Shown: positions 1 to 9,022, counted from the stretch's first letter. The stretch: 64,000 nt of DNA from a bacterium BMS3Abin02 (GCA_002897675.1 BDSU01000037.1:66399-130398); one strand, 5' to 3'. Notes: generated by a model not told the origin, from the letters alone. Numbers and translations: made by a program.

Positions 1-693
1 AGTCACGTCGAGCCGGAGCAACGCCGCCAGCAGCGTGTCGGGGCGCTGACCATTGCCGAACTTGTCCCCCGCAGCTCCCCCATCGCCCATCGCGACGTAC
101 AGATAGCCATCGGGTCCGAAGGCCACCATGCCACCATTGTGGTTCGCAGCCGGCTGAGGGATCTCGAGCAGCACTGTCGCGGAGGCCGGATCGAGAACCT
201 CTCCGGCCAGCCGATACGAGGCCACGACCGTCTTGCCGCCTGAACCGGTGTAGTCGACGAAAACACGAGGATCGTCCGGGTAGTTCGGGTGAAACGCCAT
301 GCCGAGCAGGCCCCGCTCGTTGCCCTTCCGATTGACGACGTCACGGATGTCCAGAAACAGAGTCCTCTCATCGCCATCGAACATCCACACCCGACCGGCC
401 TGCTCGACGACGAACAAACGCGGATCTCCGGGAGGCGCCGTAGCGAACAAGGGGTCGGCCAGCCCCGTCGCGACGACTTCGAAGTCGATCCCTTGGAGCG
501 GCGGCAAGGACGTGGTCGTCGTCGAGACCGGGGAGATCGGGGAGGCCGTGGTCGTCGTCGAGACCGGGGAGGCCGTCGTCGTGGACGCGGTCGAGGTCAC
601 GCTCCCGGCCTCGGGAGCGGTCGTGGAAACCGGTTCCGGGCCCCGAGAACACGCGGCAGCGAGCAGAAGCCCGATGATGACGACACGGCGCAT
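1..693 (-). CDS. PQQ-type sugar dehydrogenase lipoprotein (3' end outside window)
   Basis: Partial gene, open for 231 codons from an ATG at 693 to the left edge. The product starts with a short hydrophobic signal and a lipobox-like LAAAC (Cys at residue 15), so it is probably a lipoprotein. A Thr/Ser/Pro-rich linker follows (about residues 28-58), then the start of a six-bladed beta-propeller of the soluble glucose/sorbosone dehydrogenase family. Visible family features are the ERGLLGMAFHPNY segment, the AANHNGG motif with the conserved His, and a GDGG calcium-site-like motif. Such enzymes oxidise aldoses or related sugars outside the membrane with PQQ. The cofactor and substrate are inferred, since the second half is not in the window. 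It is divergent from the gene at 744. Confidence 0.85.
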   Translation of the reverse strand, partial: MRRVVIIGLLLAAACSRGPEPVSTTAPEAGSVTSTASTTTASPVSTTTTASPISPVSTTTTSLPPLQGIDFEVVATGLADPLFATAPPGDPRLFVVEQAGRVWMFDGDERTLFLDIRDVVNRKGNERGLLGMAFHPNYPDDPRVFVDYTGSGGKTVVASYRLAGEVLDPASATVLLEIPQPAANHNGGMVAFGPDGYLYVAMGDGGAAGDKFGNGQRPDTLLAALLRLDVT

Positions 694-743
694 GCGGGCA
701 CCCTATCGTTGGAGTAGATGTTGCGCATCCGAGAGGAGCGGTC

Positions 744-2006
744 ATGAAGTGGGACGACACCATCGACGGAAAGCACCTCCACCCCGAGAGCCTCATGATG
801 AGCTACGGCTACAAGCCAGAGTGGTCCGAAGGCGCGATCAAGAGCCCGATCTTCCAGACCTCGACGTTCGCATTCGAGACCGCGGAGGAGGGAAAGGCAT
901 TCTTCGAGGTCGCCACCGGCAAGCGCCCACCGGCGCCGGGAGAGAAAGTCGGGCTGATCTACAGCCGCCTCAACAATCCGGACCTGGAGATCGCAGAAGA
1001 CCGGCTCTGCCTGTGGGACGGCAGCGAAGACGCACTCCTGTTCAAGAGCGGCATGGCGGCCATCGCCACGACGCTCCTCACCTATCTTCGCCCGGGAGAT
1101 CTCATCCTGCACAGCGAGCCGTTGTATGGCGGCACCGACCACCTCGTGAACATCGTGCTCCCCGAGTTCGGCATCGAATCGGTCGGGTTCTTTCCCGATG
1201 AGACCCGCGACGAGATCCGGCGTCGGGTGACCGAGTCCGGCAACCGCCTCGGCATGATCTTCATCGAGACCCCGGCGAATCCGACGAACGCGCTGTTCGA
1301 CATCGAGGAGTGCGCAGTGGTCGCCAAGGCCGCATCGACACCCGACCGTCCCGTGTCCCTCGTCGTCGACAACACGTTCCTCGGGCCGCTGTTCCAGAAG
1401 CCGCTCGATCACGGCGCAGATCTGGTGATCTACAGCGCGACGAAGTACCTGGGCGGACACAGTGATCTGATCGCGGGGGCCGTGCTCGGCTCGAAGGCCC
1501 TCATCAACCCCGTCCGGGGGATGCGCACGTACCTGGGATCGCATTCCGGGCCCTGGAACGGGTGGCTGCTCATGCGCAGCCTGGAGACACTCTCGTTGCG
1601 CATGCACAGGGAGGCCGACACGGCACGCAAGGTCGCCGACTTCCTCCGCTCGCATCCGAAAGTGAACTACGTCAACTACCTCGGGTACCTCGAGCCCGGG
1701 GATCCCCAGCACGACATCTTCGTCAAACAGTGTCTGGGCGCCGGCGCGATGATCTCCTTCGAGGTACGGGACGGTGAGCCGGGAGCATTCCGATTCCTGA
1801 ACGCCCTGAACCTGATCCACCTCGCGGTCAGTCTCGGCAGCAACGAATCACTGGCGGAACACCCCGGTGCGATGACGCATGCCGGCGTGCCGGACGTGGA
1901 CAAGAAGCGGTACGGAATCACCGAAGGACTGGTCCGCATCTCGGTCGGGGTCGAGCATCCCGATGATCTGATCCTCGACTTGTCGCAGGCGCTCGCCGCC
2001 GTCTGA
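744..2006 (+). CDS. Cystathionine gamma-synthase family PLP enzyme
   Basis: 420-residue fold-type I PLP enzyme of the Cys/Met metabolism family. The PLP lysine is K234 in SATKYLGGHSD, the cofactor-binding Asp is D209 in VVDNTFLGP, and the phosphate-cup region is SGMAAIATTL near residue 102. The canonical YSRxxNPT is YSRLNNPD here, as in a subfamily simply called 'cystathionine gamma-synthase family protein', so the exact reaction (gamma-synthase, gamma-lyase or O-acetylhomoserine sulfhydrylase) cannot be fixed. It should act in the cytoplasm in transsulfuration or methionine metabolism. The ATG follows a GAGAGGAG ribosome-binding site. It stands alone; no other sulfur gene adjoins it. Confidence 0.9.
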   Translation: MKWDDTIDGKHLHPESLMMSYGYKPEWSEGAIKSPIFQTSTFAFETAEEGKAFFEVATGKRPPAPGEKVGLIYSRLNNPDLEIAEDRLCLWDGSEDALLFKSGMAAIATTLLTYLRPGDLILHSEPLYGGTDHLVNIVLPEFGIESVGFFPDETRDEIRRRVTESGNRLGMIFIETPANPTNALFDIEECAVVAKAASTPDRPVSLVVDNTFLGPLFQKPLDHGADLVIYSATKYLGGHSDLIAGAVLGSKALINPVRGMRTYLGSHSGPWNGWLLMRSLETLSLRMHREADTARKVADFLRSHPKVNYVNYLGYLEPGDPQHDIFVKQCLGAGAMISFEVRDGEPGAFRFLNALNLIHLAVSLGSNESLAEHPGAMTHAGVPDVDKKRYGITEGLVRISVGVEHPDDLILDLSQALAAV

Positions 2007-2078
2007 CCCGACCGGGTTGACGGCCGCACGCGCACCTCGCTCGGCGCTAGCCTGCCATTGCCGAGCACAGGAGAGGGA

Positions 2079-4256
2079 ATGGCAGCGTTGACTCCCGCGT
2101 ATGAAGGTCTCCCAGACGAGGAGTACCGGCGCAGGATCAAGGCATGGACCCTCTACGACTGGGCGAACTCCGCGTTCGCCACGACGATTCTCGCCGCAGT
2201 GCTGCCCGCCTACTACAGCTCCGTTGCGGGAGCGACCCTTCCGAGCGCTGCAGTCGCCACCGCGTATTGGACGACGACTCTCAGCATCTCGCTGATCATC
2301 GTCGCCTTTCTGGCCCCCGTGCTCGGCACGATCGCCGATGTGATGCGGGGCAAGAAGAAGTTCCTTTCGATCTTCGTCGGCATGGGAGTCGTCGGCACGG
2401 GGCTCCTGTTTCTCATCACGACCGGCGATTGGATCCTCGCATCGGTGTTCTTCATCCTCGGACGGGTCGGATTCGCCGGTGCCAACGTCTTCTACGATGC
2501 CCTGCTGCCACACGTTGCCCGTCCCGAAGACCAGGACGTGGTCTCGACGCGAGGCTATGCGATCGGCTATCTCGGAGGCGGACTGCTCCTCGCCGTGAAC
2601 GTGGTCATGATCTTTGTGCTCGGCTCGGAGATAGGGGCCAGGCTTTCGTTCGTCTCCGTGGCCATCTGGTGGGCGGTCTTCTCGATTCCGCTGTTCCGCC
2701 GTGTGCCCGAGCCTCCATCGGCCTCTGTTCCGCGCGAGCGGGGAACGAGCATCACCACAGCCAGCCTGAAGCGACTCGGAACGACATTCCAGCACCTTCG
2801 CAAGTACCGTCAGCTCTTCCGATTCCTGGTGGCGTTCCTCATCTACAACGACGGGATCGGAACGATCATCAGCGTCGCCGTGATCTACGGAACCGAGCTG
2901 GGATTCAAAACCACCGAGCTGGTCCTCGCCATCCTGCTCGTGCAATTCGTGGGCATCCCCTTCAGCCTGATCTTTGGCAGGATCCCCGGCCGCAAGGATG
3001 CCAACCGGGCCTTCTACCTGGCCTTCATCGTGTTCAACATCGTGGCCCTTCCACTCGTAGGTGCCATCGGGGCGAGAGTCCTCCCCGCCGACACGACCGG
3101 AGCCCCTCCCGCCGCCTACGAGACCATCGGCACTGCACTGGGAGAGGGCAGCTACGGGATCGAGGCGATCACGCTCGACGGCAGCTGGACCGAGATTCCC
3201 GCCGAGACGGTCGGGGACGCGACACAGGGACTCACCAGGGTCGCCGAGACAGCGGCACCCATCCTGCTGCTCATCGGCTTGATCGCTCTCGTCGCGGCGT
3301 GGGTGCTGGGCATCAGGCGGCGAAGGAATCCGGCTTCCAGCCTTTGGAGCGTCCTCACCCCGGTGCTCATCGGGATCGCCGCACTGCTCATTGCCGCCCT
3401 CGCCGAGCTTCTGGTGTTGACGGCTTCGGATCCGATTCCCTACTCCGCCGCCACAGACTCCTCGTCCACGGCGACGTTCGCCTTCAACGGCCAGCGAGTC
3501 GAGATCATCCACAGCACCGGGCCCGACCTGGGCGTTTGGACCGTGTCGATCGACGGGCGACCACTCATCGAGGACGGCAAGCCGGTGACCATCGACGCGA
3601 CGACCCGCACGGTGCGATACGGGGCGCCGGTGACCATCGACGCCGGCACCCCCGGGACGCACGAACTGACACTGAGCGCCTCCGGCAACGGGCGACTCGC
3701 CATCGGAGAGATCAAGGTCCTTGCCCCGCTGCGGACGAGCAACCTCGGTGTGATCCTCGGCCTGATCCTCGTGATCGAGATTCTCGGACTCGCCCTCTCC
3801 TCCCTGTTCGGCAAGGCTCTGTTCTCGAAGCTCGCAGACGCGATGACCACGAAGCGGGCGATCATCCTTGCGGTCGGTGCATACGCGATCATCGCCGTGT
3901 GGGGTTTCTTCCTCAACGCCATCTTCGAGTTCTGGTTCCTCGCATGGATGGTGGCGGTGGTGCAGGGCGGAAGCCAGGCGCTCAGCCGAAGCATGTACGC
4001 ATCGATGTCTCCTGCGTATGAGAGCGGCGAGTTCTTCGGGTTCTTCTCGGTCATGTCGAAGTTCTCTTCGATTCTCGGCCCGGTCGTCTTCGCAGGTGCC
4101 GTGGCCATCACCGGCAGCAGCCGGCCCGCGGTCCTGAGCCTGGTGTTGTTCTTCGTCGTCGGCATCGCAATCCTCGTGACCGTCGACGTCGATGAAGGGC
4201 ACAGGATCGCCGTGGAGGCGGATGCCGCGATCGAGCGGGGCGCAGCCGACGCCTGA
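2079..4256 (+). CDS. UMF1-family MFS permease with a 250-residue insertion
   Basis: 725-residue membrane protein. The N-terminal KAWTLYDWANSAFATTI and the later VQGGSQALSRSMYA segments are signatures of the UMF1/Atg22-like major facilitator family, whose members are usually 400-450 residues. The core seems to be residues 1-330 plus 575-725. Between them is an insertion with two hydrophobic helices (about 392-411 and 427-449), a beta-rich soluble stretch (about 455-550) and another helix (555-578). ATG 2079 was chosen over an upstream TTG at 2058 because AGGAGAGGG lies directly before it. The substrate is unknown. The family is inferred to export small molecules or drugs. A second, normal-length UMF1-like gene lies at 14890. 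Confidence 0.85.
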   Translation: MAALTPAYEGLPDEEYRRRIKAWTLYDWANSAFATTILAAVLPAYYSSVAGATLPSAAVATAYWTTTLSISLIIVAFLAPVLGTIADVMRGKKKFLSIFVGMGVVGTGLLFLITTGDWILASVFFILGRVGFAGANVFYDALLPHVARPEDQDVVSTRGYAIGYLGGGLLLAVNVVMIFVLGSEIGARLSFVSVAIWWAVFSIPLFRRVPEPPSASVPRERGTSITTASLKRLGTTFQHLRKYRQLFRFLVAFLIYNDGIGTIISVAVIYGTELGFKTTELVLAILLVQFVGIPFSLIFGRIPGRKDANRAFYLAFIVFNIVALPLVGAIGARVLPADTTGAPPAAYETIGTALGEGSYGIEAITLDGSWTEIPAETVGDATQGLTRVAETAAPILLLIGLIALVAAWVLGIRRRRNPASSLWSVLTPVLIGIAALLIAALAELLVLTASDPIPYSAATDSSSTATFAFNGQRVEIIHSTGPDLGVWTVSIDGRPLIEDGKPVTIDATTRTVRYGAPVTIDAGTPGTHELTLSASGNGRLAIGEIKVLAPLRTSNLGVILGLILVIEILGLALSSLFGKALFSKLADAMTTKRAIILAVGAYAIIAVWGFFLNAIFEFWFLAWMVAVVQGGSQALSRSMYASMSPAYESGEFFGFFSVMSKFSSILGPVVFAGAVAITGSSRPAVLSLVLFFVVGIAILVTVDVDEGHRIAVEADAAIERGAADA

Positions 4257-4330
4257 GCAATGCGCGAGGATCGACGCGCCGCGCCGTCATTGCCCAACGG
4301 GCACCTAGTCTGTGGCCGAAAGGAGCTGCC

Positions 4331-4714
4331 GTGACACCCGATCCCGACCCGGACACCAACGAGACGCCCCCACAGCCGGGAACCGAACCGGCCCGTTCGC
4401 AGGGCGAGCCGGTCGTACCAGAAGGGCAACCGGCCCAGAAGAAGGTCTACGTCGGCGCAGGAGTGTCGTGGGCGATCATCTTCGGTGCCCTGTTGATCGT
4501 GGCAGTCGCCGTCCTCGGCGCCCTCAACACGGCTCCGGTTCCGCTCAACCTGATCTTCTGGAAGGGCGACGTCCCCCTCATCTCGATCATCCTCGGCGTC
4601 GCCGCCGTCACGGTGGTCATCGATGAACTGGTCGGTTTGATCTTTCGCCTGCGCCGTCGCCGCCGGCTGCGTCAGAGGAACAAACTGAAGGAGCTCGAGA
4701 AAGGCGCACGATGA
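4331..4714 (+). CDS. LapA-domain (DUF1049-like) small membrane protein
   Basis: 127 residues. A Pro/Glu-rich cytoplasmic N-terminus (1-38) is followed by two membrane helices (about 44-65 and 78-100) around a short NTAPVPLNLIFWKGDVPL segment, then a basic tail rich in Arg and Lys. That helix-NxxxVxxxxxFW-helix pattern is typical of the LapA/DUF1049 family, which in E. coli is linked to LPS assembly; in Actinomycetota the role is unknown. The GTG start follows AAAGGAG. Its TGA overlaps the ATG of the next gene (ATGA), so the two are probably cotranscribed. Confidence 0.75.
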   Translation: MTPDPDPDTNETPPQPGTEPARSQGEPVVPEGQPAQKKVYVGAGVSWAIIFGALLIVAVAVLGALNTAPVPLNLIFWKGDVPLISIILGVAAVTVVIDELVGLIFRLRRRRRLRQRNKLKELEKGAR

Positions 4715-6066
4715 GCCGGCTCATCGTCGTCGGTGGTGATGCCGCCGGCATGTCCGGAGCGAGCCAGGCCCGGCGGATGGACCCCGGCCTCGACATCGTC
4801 GTCTTCGAGCGAACACACTGGGTGAGCTATGCGGCATGCGGCATCCCCTACTACGTGGGCGGTGATGTCGAAGAGTTGCGGCAACTCCAGGCCAGAACAC
4901 CTGAGCAGTTCGCCACGATGGGCATCGACGTGCGGCTTGGCCAGGAAGTCACGGCGATCAACGTTTCCGCCAGGAGCATCCGAGTCCGCGATCTCGAGGC
5001 CGGCACGGACGCCGAGTTCGCATACGACCTGCTCCTGTATGCGACCGGGGCAAGGCCTCTGCTCCCACCGATCGAAGGTCTGGATCTCGACGGCGTCTAC
5101 CAGGTTCGCACGCTCGACGATGCCCGGAGCCTCCGGTCCGCGCTCGAGGCACCGCCGCGCAATGCAGTCGTGATCGGGGGCGGTTACATCGGACTCGAGG
5201 TCGCGGAGGCCTTCCACAACCTGCACATACCGGTCACCGTCTTCGAGATGGCGCCAACGGTTCTCTCACGCACGATGGACCCCGAGATGGGAGAACTCGT
5301 GGCCTCCAAGGTGCGGGCGCTCGGTATCGAGATCCACACCGGCACCCCGGTGGACGCCGTGATCGGAGAGAACGGCCGCGTCGTCGCCGTCGAGGGCTCC
5401 GGAACGACCTACCCGGCCGACATCGTCGCACTCGGCCTGGGCTCGATACCGAACGCCGCACTGGCCGACGCATCGGGCATCCCTCTCGGTCCCACGGGCG
5501 GCGTTGCCGTCGACGATCACCAGCAGACCGGCGCCGACGGGGTCTACGCGGCAGGCGACTGCACAGAGGCAATCCACCGGGTCACGGGCAATCCGGTGAA
5601 TCTTCATCTCGGTACGGTTGCGAACAAGCAGGGCCGTGTCGCGGGAACCAACCTGGGAGGCGGCAGCGCAACCTTCCCCGGCGTTCTCGGGACCGCCATC
5701 ACGAAAGTGGTCGACATCGAGATCGCCAGAACGGGTCTCACGCTTTCGGAAGCAGCCGATGCGGGCATCGATGCGGTGGCCGCGGGGTTGCGCAGTTCAA
5801 CAGCAGCAGGTTATTGGCCGATGTCGACCTCCATGAGGATTCGCACCGTGGTCGAACGCCGTTCGGGCAGACTGCTGGGTGCCCAGATCGTGGGAGGTCC
5901 CGGTGCAGGCAAGCGCATCGACACCTTCGCCACGGCCCTGTGGGCCGGGATGACCGCAGACGAGCTGGAGTACGTCGACTTGTCCTACTCGCCGCCGTTC
6001 TCAGGAGTGTGGGACCCGGCCAACGTCGCTGCGCGCAAAGCTCGTCGAGCTGCCGCGAGGCAGTAG
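4711..6066 (+). CDS. CoA-disulfide reductase-like FAD/NAD(P) oxidoreductase
   Basis: 451-residue flavoprotein of the pyridine nucleotide-disulfide family. An N-terminal FAD Rossmann motif (VVGGDAAGMS, about 6-15) is followed by the single active-site Cys, C43 in SYAACGIPYY, typical of CoA-disulfide reductases, NADH oxidases and persulfide reductases. A second Rossmann motif (VVIGGGYIGLEVAE, about 152-165) binds NAD(P)H, and VYAAGDCTE (about 283) is the second FAD contact. No rhodanese domain is fused at the C-terminus. Likely role: redox homeostasis of low-molecular-weight thiols or oxygen-consuming NADH oxidation. The start ATG overlaps the upstream stop. Confidence 0.85.
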   Translation: MSRLIVVGGDAAGMSGASQARRMDPGLDIVVFERTHWVSYAACGIPYYVGGDVEELRQLQARTPEQFATMGIDVRLGQEVTAINVSARSIRVRDLEAGTDAEFAYDLLLYATGARPLLPPIEGLDLDGVYQVRTLDDARSLRSALEAPPRNAVVIGGGYIGLEVAEAFHNLHIPVTVFEMAPTVLSRTMDPEMGELVASKVRALGIEIHTGTPVDAVIGENGRVVAVEGSGTTYPADIVALGLGSIPNAALADASGIPLGPTGGVAVDDHQQTGADGVYAAGDCTEAIHRVTGNPVNLHLGTVANKQGRVAGTNLGGGSATFPGVLGTAITKVVDIEIARTGLTLSEAADAGIDAVAAGLRSSTAAGYWPMSTSMRIRTVVERRSGRLLGAQIVGGPGAGKRIDTFATALWAGMTADELEYVDLSYSPPFSGVWDPANVAARKARRAAARQ

Positions 6067-6067
6067 C

Positions 6068-6979
6068 TCAGATCGGAAGGACTCCGACGAGCCGGCCGTC
6101 GTGATCCACGATCGGGACCGGTGCACCGTCGAAGAACGAGCCCAGGTCGCTTGCAGCATCGACCGGATCGTCGACGGAAAGGAACACGGGCTCCTCCATC
6201 ACGTCCTGCACGATCGCCTCCCCTGCTGCGTCGAGTGCGGTTTCGAGACGAAACAGGCCGACGAGGCTGCCGTGCGCCGCAACGGGAACGACGGCGGGAC
6301 CACCGAGTTTCGCCGCCTCGGACACGGACAGCCACGGCGCGATCGCCTCTGCCGGCTCCGCGGCCTGGAAGCAGCGCCGGGGAGAGCTGCGTACCACGAC
6401 GATCCCCCCCGGTGCCCCGTGGATCAGTTGGCGACCCGGCCCGAAGAACTGCCGTTGCAGCCACGAGCCTCCAGGGGCTCCCAGTACGAGCAGCGCTCCG
6501 TCGTCCAGGGTCGACAGCAGCCCACCCGCACTGGTGACTTGCTCCAGGCGACGTTCGAGTGCGGGCACATGCTCGCCGATCCAGTCGAGATTCTCCCGGA
6601 TGGAGAGATCCTCGGCCGCGTTGCGGGCGGCCGAGACCAACGATCCGGGAACGTCGAGCGCCACGGCGATCTGTTGCGCCACTCTCCCTGCGAGCAGCGA
6701 GTGCGGCCCCTCGCCGACCGCGGCCGTCACAGAGGTCACCTGTTTGGCGTCGAACTGGTTCGAAGCGATGGAGTCGACGAGGTCGAACGACGTCAGTCGA
6801 CGCTGCACGACGAGATCCGCCCTGGCCTCGATGCACTTCTCTCGCAGGTTTCCCTCTGCGAACACCGGCTTCCCGAGAATTCCTGCGAGTTCTTCGCAGC
6901 CATGGCCGCGCGTCCACAGCACCGACCACGGTTCCGGCCTGTTGCTCCGCACCTCGCCGCGACGTTGCCGATGACCCAT
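6068..6979 (-). CDS. CBS-domain protein with a USP-like N-terminal region
   Basis: 303 residues. The N-terminal two-thirds resembles two weak nucleotide-binding (universal-stress-like) halves: GALLVLGAPGGSWLQRQFFGPG followed by APGGIVVVRS mimics the terminal USP motif. The C-terminal third (about 190-303) looks like a tandem CBS pair (LSVSEAAKLGGPAVVPVAAHGSLVGLFRLE ... PVPIVDHDGRLVGVLPI). CBS pairs commonly sense adenine nucleotides. ATG 6979 was chosen; an in-frame GTG lies just upstream at 6982. It is convergent with the flavoprotein gene. Function unknown; the domain reading is from pattern only. Confidence 0.65.
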   Translation of the reverse strand: MGHRQRRGEVRSNRPEPWSVLWTRGHGCEELAGILGKPVFAEGNLREKCIEARADLVVQRRLTSFDLVDSIASNQFDAKQVTSVTAAVGEGPHSLLAGRVAQQIAVALDVPGSLVSAARNAAEDLSIRENLDWIGEHVPALERRLEQVTSAGGLLSTLDDGALLVLGAPGGSWLQRQFFGPGRQLIHGAPGGIVVVRSSPRRCFQAAEPAEAIAPWLSVSEAAKLGGPAVVPVAAHGSLVGLFRLETALDAAGEAIVQDVMEEPVFLSVDDPVDAASDLGSFFDGAPVPIVDHDGRLVGVLPI

Positions 6980-7040
6980 CACTCGATCTGTCTGTGCTGC
7001 ACGTACCCTGATCCTATCCTGATCGTGTCTGGACGAGGCT

Positions 7041-7811
7041 TCAGGCCCAGAACTCCCTGAGGGCGTCGCCGACCTGCCCAGGGGCTTCCACGGGCGTCAG
7101 GTGCCCTGCTCCGGGGATCGTGACCAGTGTGGAGTCCGGTATCAGCGCCGCCATCGCTTCGGCGACCGTCGGCGGCGTCAGCCGATCCTCCTGACCGACC
7201 AGCACCAGGGTCGGGACGGTGATGGTCGCAAGGAGGCCGGTACGGTCGGGTCTGCGAGCCATGCCCTCGAGCGCAGCTACGACCGTCTCGGGAGCCGTCG
7301 ACTCGATCATGCCTCGCAGTCGTGCTCGCGCAACGACCGAGGCGTCCGGAGCGAGCAGCGCGCCTGCCAGACCATCCACCAGGGAACCCGTGCCCCTGTC
7401 TGCGACCTGCTCGGCCATGAGTCTTCGCCCCTCCCTCCCTTCGTCGCTGTCCTCGCCCGATCTCGTGTCGAGCAACGACAGCGAGCGGATCACGTGCGGA
7501 TGTCGCTCCCACAGTGCAAGCGCCACGTACCCGCCCATGGACAGCGCAACGACGTCTGCCTGCCGGTTGCCGATGAACTCGGCGAGGTCGTCTGCGAGCC
7601 GGCTCATCGTCAGTACCCGATCGCGCAGCGGATCAGACCTGCCGAACCCGGGGAGATCGAGCGCGACACATCGTCGCACCGGCGACAAAGCCTCCACCTG
7701 ATCCAGCCACATCCGATGGTCGAGAGGAAACCCGTGGACGAACACGGCGAGGGGACCCTGCCCTCGTTCATGGAAGGCGAGCGATTGCCCTCCGATGTCT
7801 CGATACTGCAT
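7041..7811 (-). CDS. Alpha/beta-hydrolase
   Basis: 256-residue single-domain alpha/beta hydrolase. The oxyanion segment HGFPLDHRMW is at 26-35, the nucleophile elbow ALSMGGY places Ser91, the acid is probably the Asp in VLVGQEDRLTPP near 212, and the catalytic His is in PGAGHLTPVE near 240. All three positions are present, so it should be active. It resembles 3-oxoadipate enol-lactonase/esterase-like enzymes, but the substrate cannot be read from sequence. It is divergent from the nuclease lipoprotein gene at 7854 with only about 40 bp between them, so their promoters must overlap. Confidence 0.85.
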   Translation of the reverse strand: MQYRDIGGQSLAFHERGQGPLAVFVHGFPLDHRMWLDQVEALSPVRRCVALDLPGFGRSDPLRDRVLTMSRLADDLAEFIGNRQADVVALSMGGYVALALWERHPHVIRSLSLLDTRSGEDSDEGREGRRLMAEQVADRGTGSLVDGLAGALLAPDASVVARARLRGMIESTAPETVVAALEGMARRPDRTGLLATITVPTLVLVGQEDRLTPPTVAEAMAALIPDSTLVTIPGAGHLTPVEAPGQVGDALREFWA

Positions 7812-7853
7812 ACGACCACGATACTGTCACCCGCGACTCTTACCATCGTGGCC

Positions 7854-8663
7854 ATGAGAAAAATGCTCATGCCGATCCTGCTCGTGCTGGTGGCGTGCAC
7901 CGCACAGCAGGGAGCGACCGTCCTTCGTGTCATCGACGGCGACACTCTGATCGTCCGACAACAAGGAGAGGAGATCACGGTCCGGCTGATCGGCGTCAAT
8001 GCTCCGGAACACGACGAGTGCTACGGATCCCAGGCGACCCAAGCGCTTCGTCACATGGTCGATGGGCGAACGGTGATCCTGGTCACCGACACAGAGACCT
8101 TCGACCAATACGGTCGGCTTCTCGCGTACGTCTACGTGGATGGTGAACTCACCAATCAAAGCCTCGTCGAGAACGGTTTCGCGCTGGCACGGCCCTATCC
8201 TCCCAACACCGCCCGTCAACGCGATCTCGAGCAGGCGATGCAGCTTGCCAGAGCAGAGCACACCGGCATGTGGGCCCCTTCGGCCTGTGGGACGGAACCG
8301 TCGGCGGTCATCGACATCGGCCGAATCTCGTTCGATCCTCCGGGACCCGACGGCCAGCGCCTCAATCAGGAGACCGTGACATTCGACAACAATCAGGAGT
8401 CACCCGTCGACCTCTCAGGATGGACCCTCAGAGACGGTTCCAGCGTTCACCGGTTCGTGTTCCCGGCCGGCTTCGAGCTTCTTCCGGGTGCCGGTGTCAC
8501 CGTGCACACCGGCTGTGGGCGAGACAGCTCCAAAGACCTCTACTGGTGCGCCGACGGTCCGATCTGGAACAACGAAGGCGACGTGGTCATCCTGTCCGAC
8601 GATTCGGGAGCACTCGTCTCTTCCATCACGTATTCTTCACGGTACAACCCGAGAGGAGAATGA
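7854..8663 (+). CDS. Thermonuclease-like lipoprotein with lamin-tail domain
   Basis: 269 residues. A lipoprotein signal ends at LVAC (Cys15). Residues about 21-140 are a staphylococcal-nuclease fold with the catalytic set present: Arg44 (VRLIGV), Glu52 (NAPE) and Arg88 (DQYGRLLAYV). After a short linker, about 150-265 form an Ig-like lamin-tail domain (VDLSGWTLRDG ... NNEGDVVILSD), often found on secreted nucleases and thought to aid DNA or surface binding. It should be a membrane-anchored extracellular nuclease cutting DNA/RNA for nutrient use or biofilm turnover. The start has no strong ribosome-binding site. The gene ends 1 bp before the next ATG. Confidence 0.85.
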   Translation: MRKMLMPILLVLVACTAQQGATVLRVIDGDTLIVRQQGEEITVRLIGVNAPEHDECYGSQATQALRHMVDGRTVILVTDTETFDQYGRLLAYVYVDGELTNQSLVENGFALARPYPPNTARQRDLEQAMQLARAEHTGMWAPSACGTEPSAVIDIGRISFDPPGPDGQRLNQETVTFDNNQESPVDLSGWTLRDGSSVHRFVFPAGFELLPGAGVTVHTGCGRDSSKDLYWCADGPIWNNEGDVVILSDDSGALVSSITYSSRYNPRGE

Positions 8664-8664
8664 A

Positions 8665-9009
8665 ATGGGATTCGCAGACACGCTCAAGAGCCTGTTCGGA
8701 AAAGCAAAGGAGCAGGCCGCCGAGGCCGCGGACAAGGCCAAGGAGATGGCGGAAGACCTCGGTGAGAAGGCCGCGCCGATGGTGGACAAGGCCAAGGAGA
8801 TGGCGGAAGACCTCGGTGAGAAGGCCGCGCCGATGGTGGACAAGGCCAAGGACGCCGCCGCGGAGGCCTTCGACAAGGCGAAAGACGTCGCCGGAGACGT
8901 CCGGGAGAAGGTCGGAGACAAGATGGACGAGTTGCGCAGCGCCGGTGCCGAAGAAGCTGCCGTGGCAGAGGAAGTCGTCGGTGACGCAGAGGGCACCGTC
9001 GAAGGCTGA
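8665..9009 (+). CDS. Amphipathic Lys/Ala/Glu-repeat protein (LEA-like)
   Basis: 114 residues made almost wholly of charged amphipathic helix with 11-residue-like periodicity (AKEMAEDLGEKAAPMVDK), resembling LEA/YtxH/apolipoprotein-type proteins. There is no signal peptide and no enzyme motif. An 18-residue unit is present in two nucleotide-identical copies (8731-8784 and 8785-8838). The ATG follows GAGAGGAG, and the gene begins just after the nuclease stop, suggesting cotranscription. Role inferred only as stress or membrane protection. Confidence 0.75.
   Translation: MGFADTLKSLFGKAKEQAAEAADKAKEMAEDLGEKAAPMVDKAKEMAEDLGEKAAPMVDKAKDAAAEAFDKAKDVAGDVREKVGDKMDELRSAGAEEAAVAEEVVGDAEGTVEG
8731..8838 (+). 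repeat. Perfect 54-bp tandem duplication inside a CDS
   Basis: Two head-to-tail identical 54-bp units (8731-8784, 8785-8838) followed by a 14-base partial third start. The unit is in frame (18 codons). Complete identity, including third codon positions, points to recent slippage or duplication rather than old repeat evolution. Confidence 0.95.
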
Positions 9010-9022
9010 GTCACTTGGAGAG

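Noticed and set aside
289-717. An Arg/Gly-rich open frame on the plus strand at the left edge
   Set aside because: It is the antisense of the Thr-rich linker of the sugar dehydrogenase gene; the minus-strand product fits a known family.
1848-4202. A 784-codon open frame on the minus strand opposite the UMF1 gene
   Set aside because: Its composition is low-complexity charged residues from the antisense of a G+C-rich gene; the plus-strand frame has membrane helices and a ribosome-binding site.
8731-8838. Tandem 54-bp repeat as a possible CRISPR or VNTR array
   Set aside because: There are no spacers; the units abut each other and are in frame inside a coding sequence.
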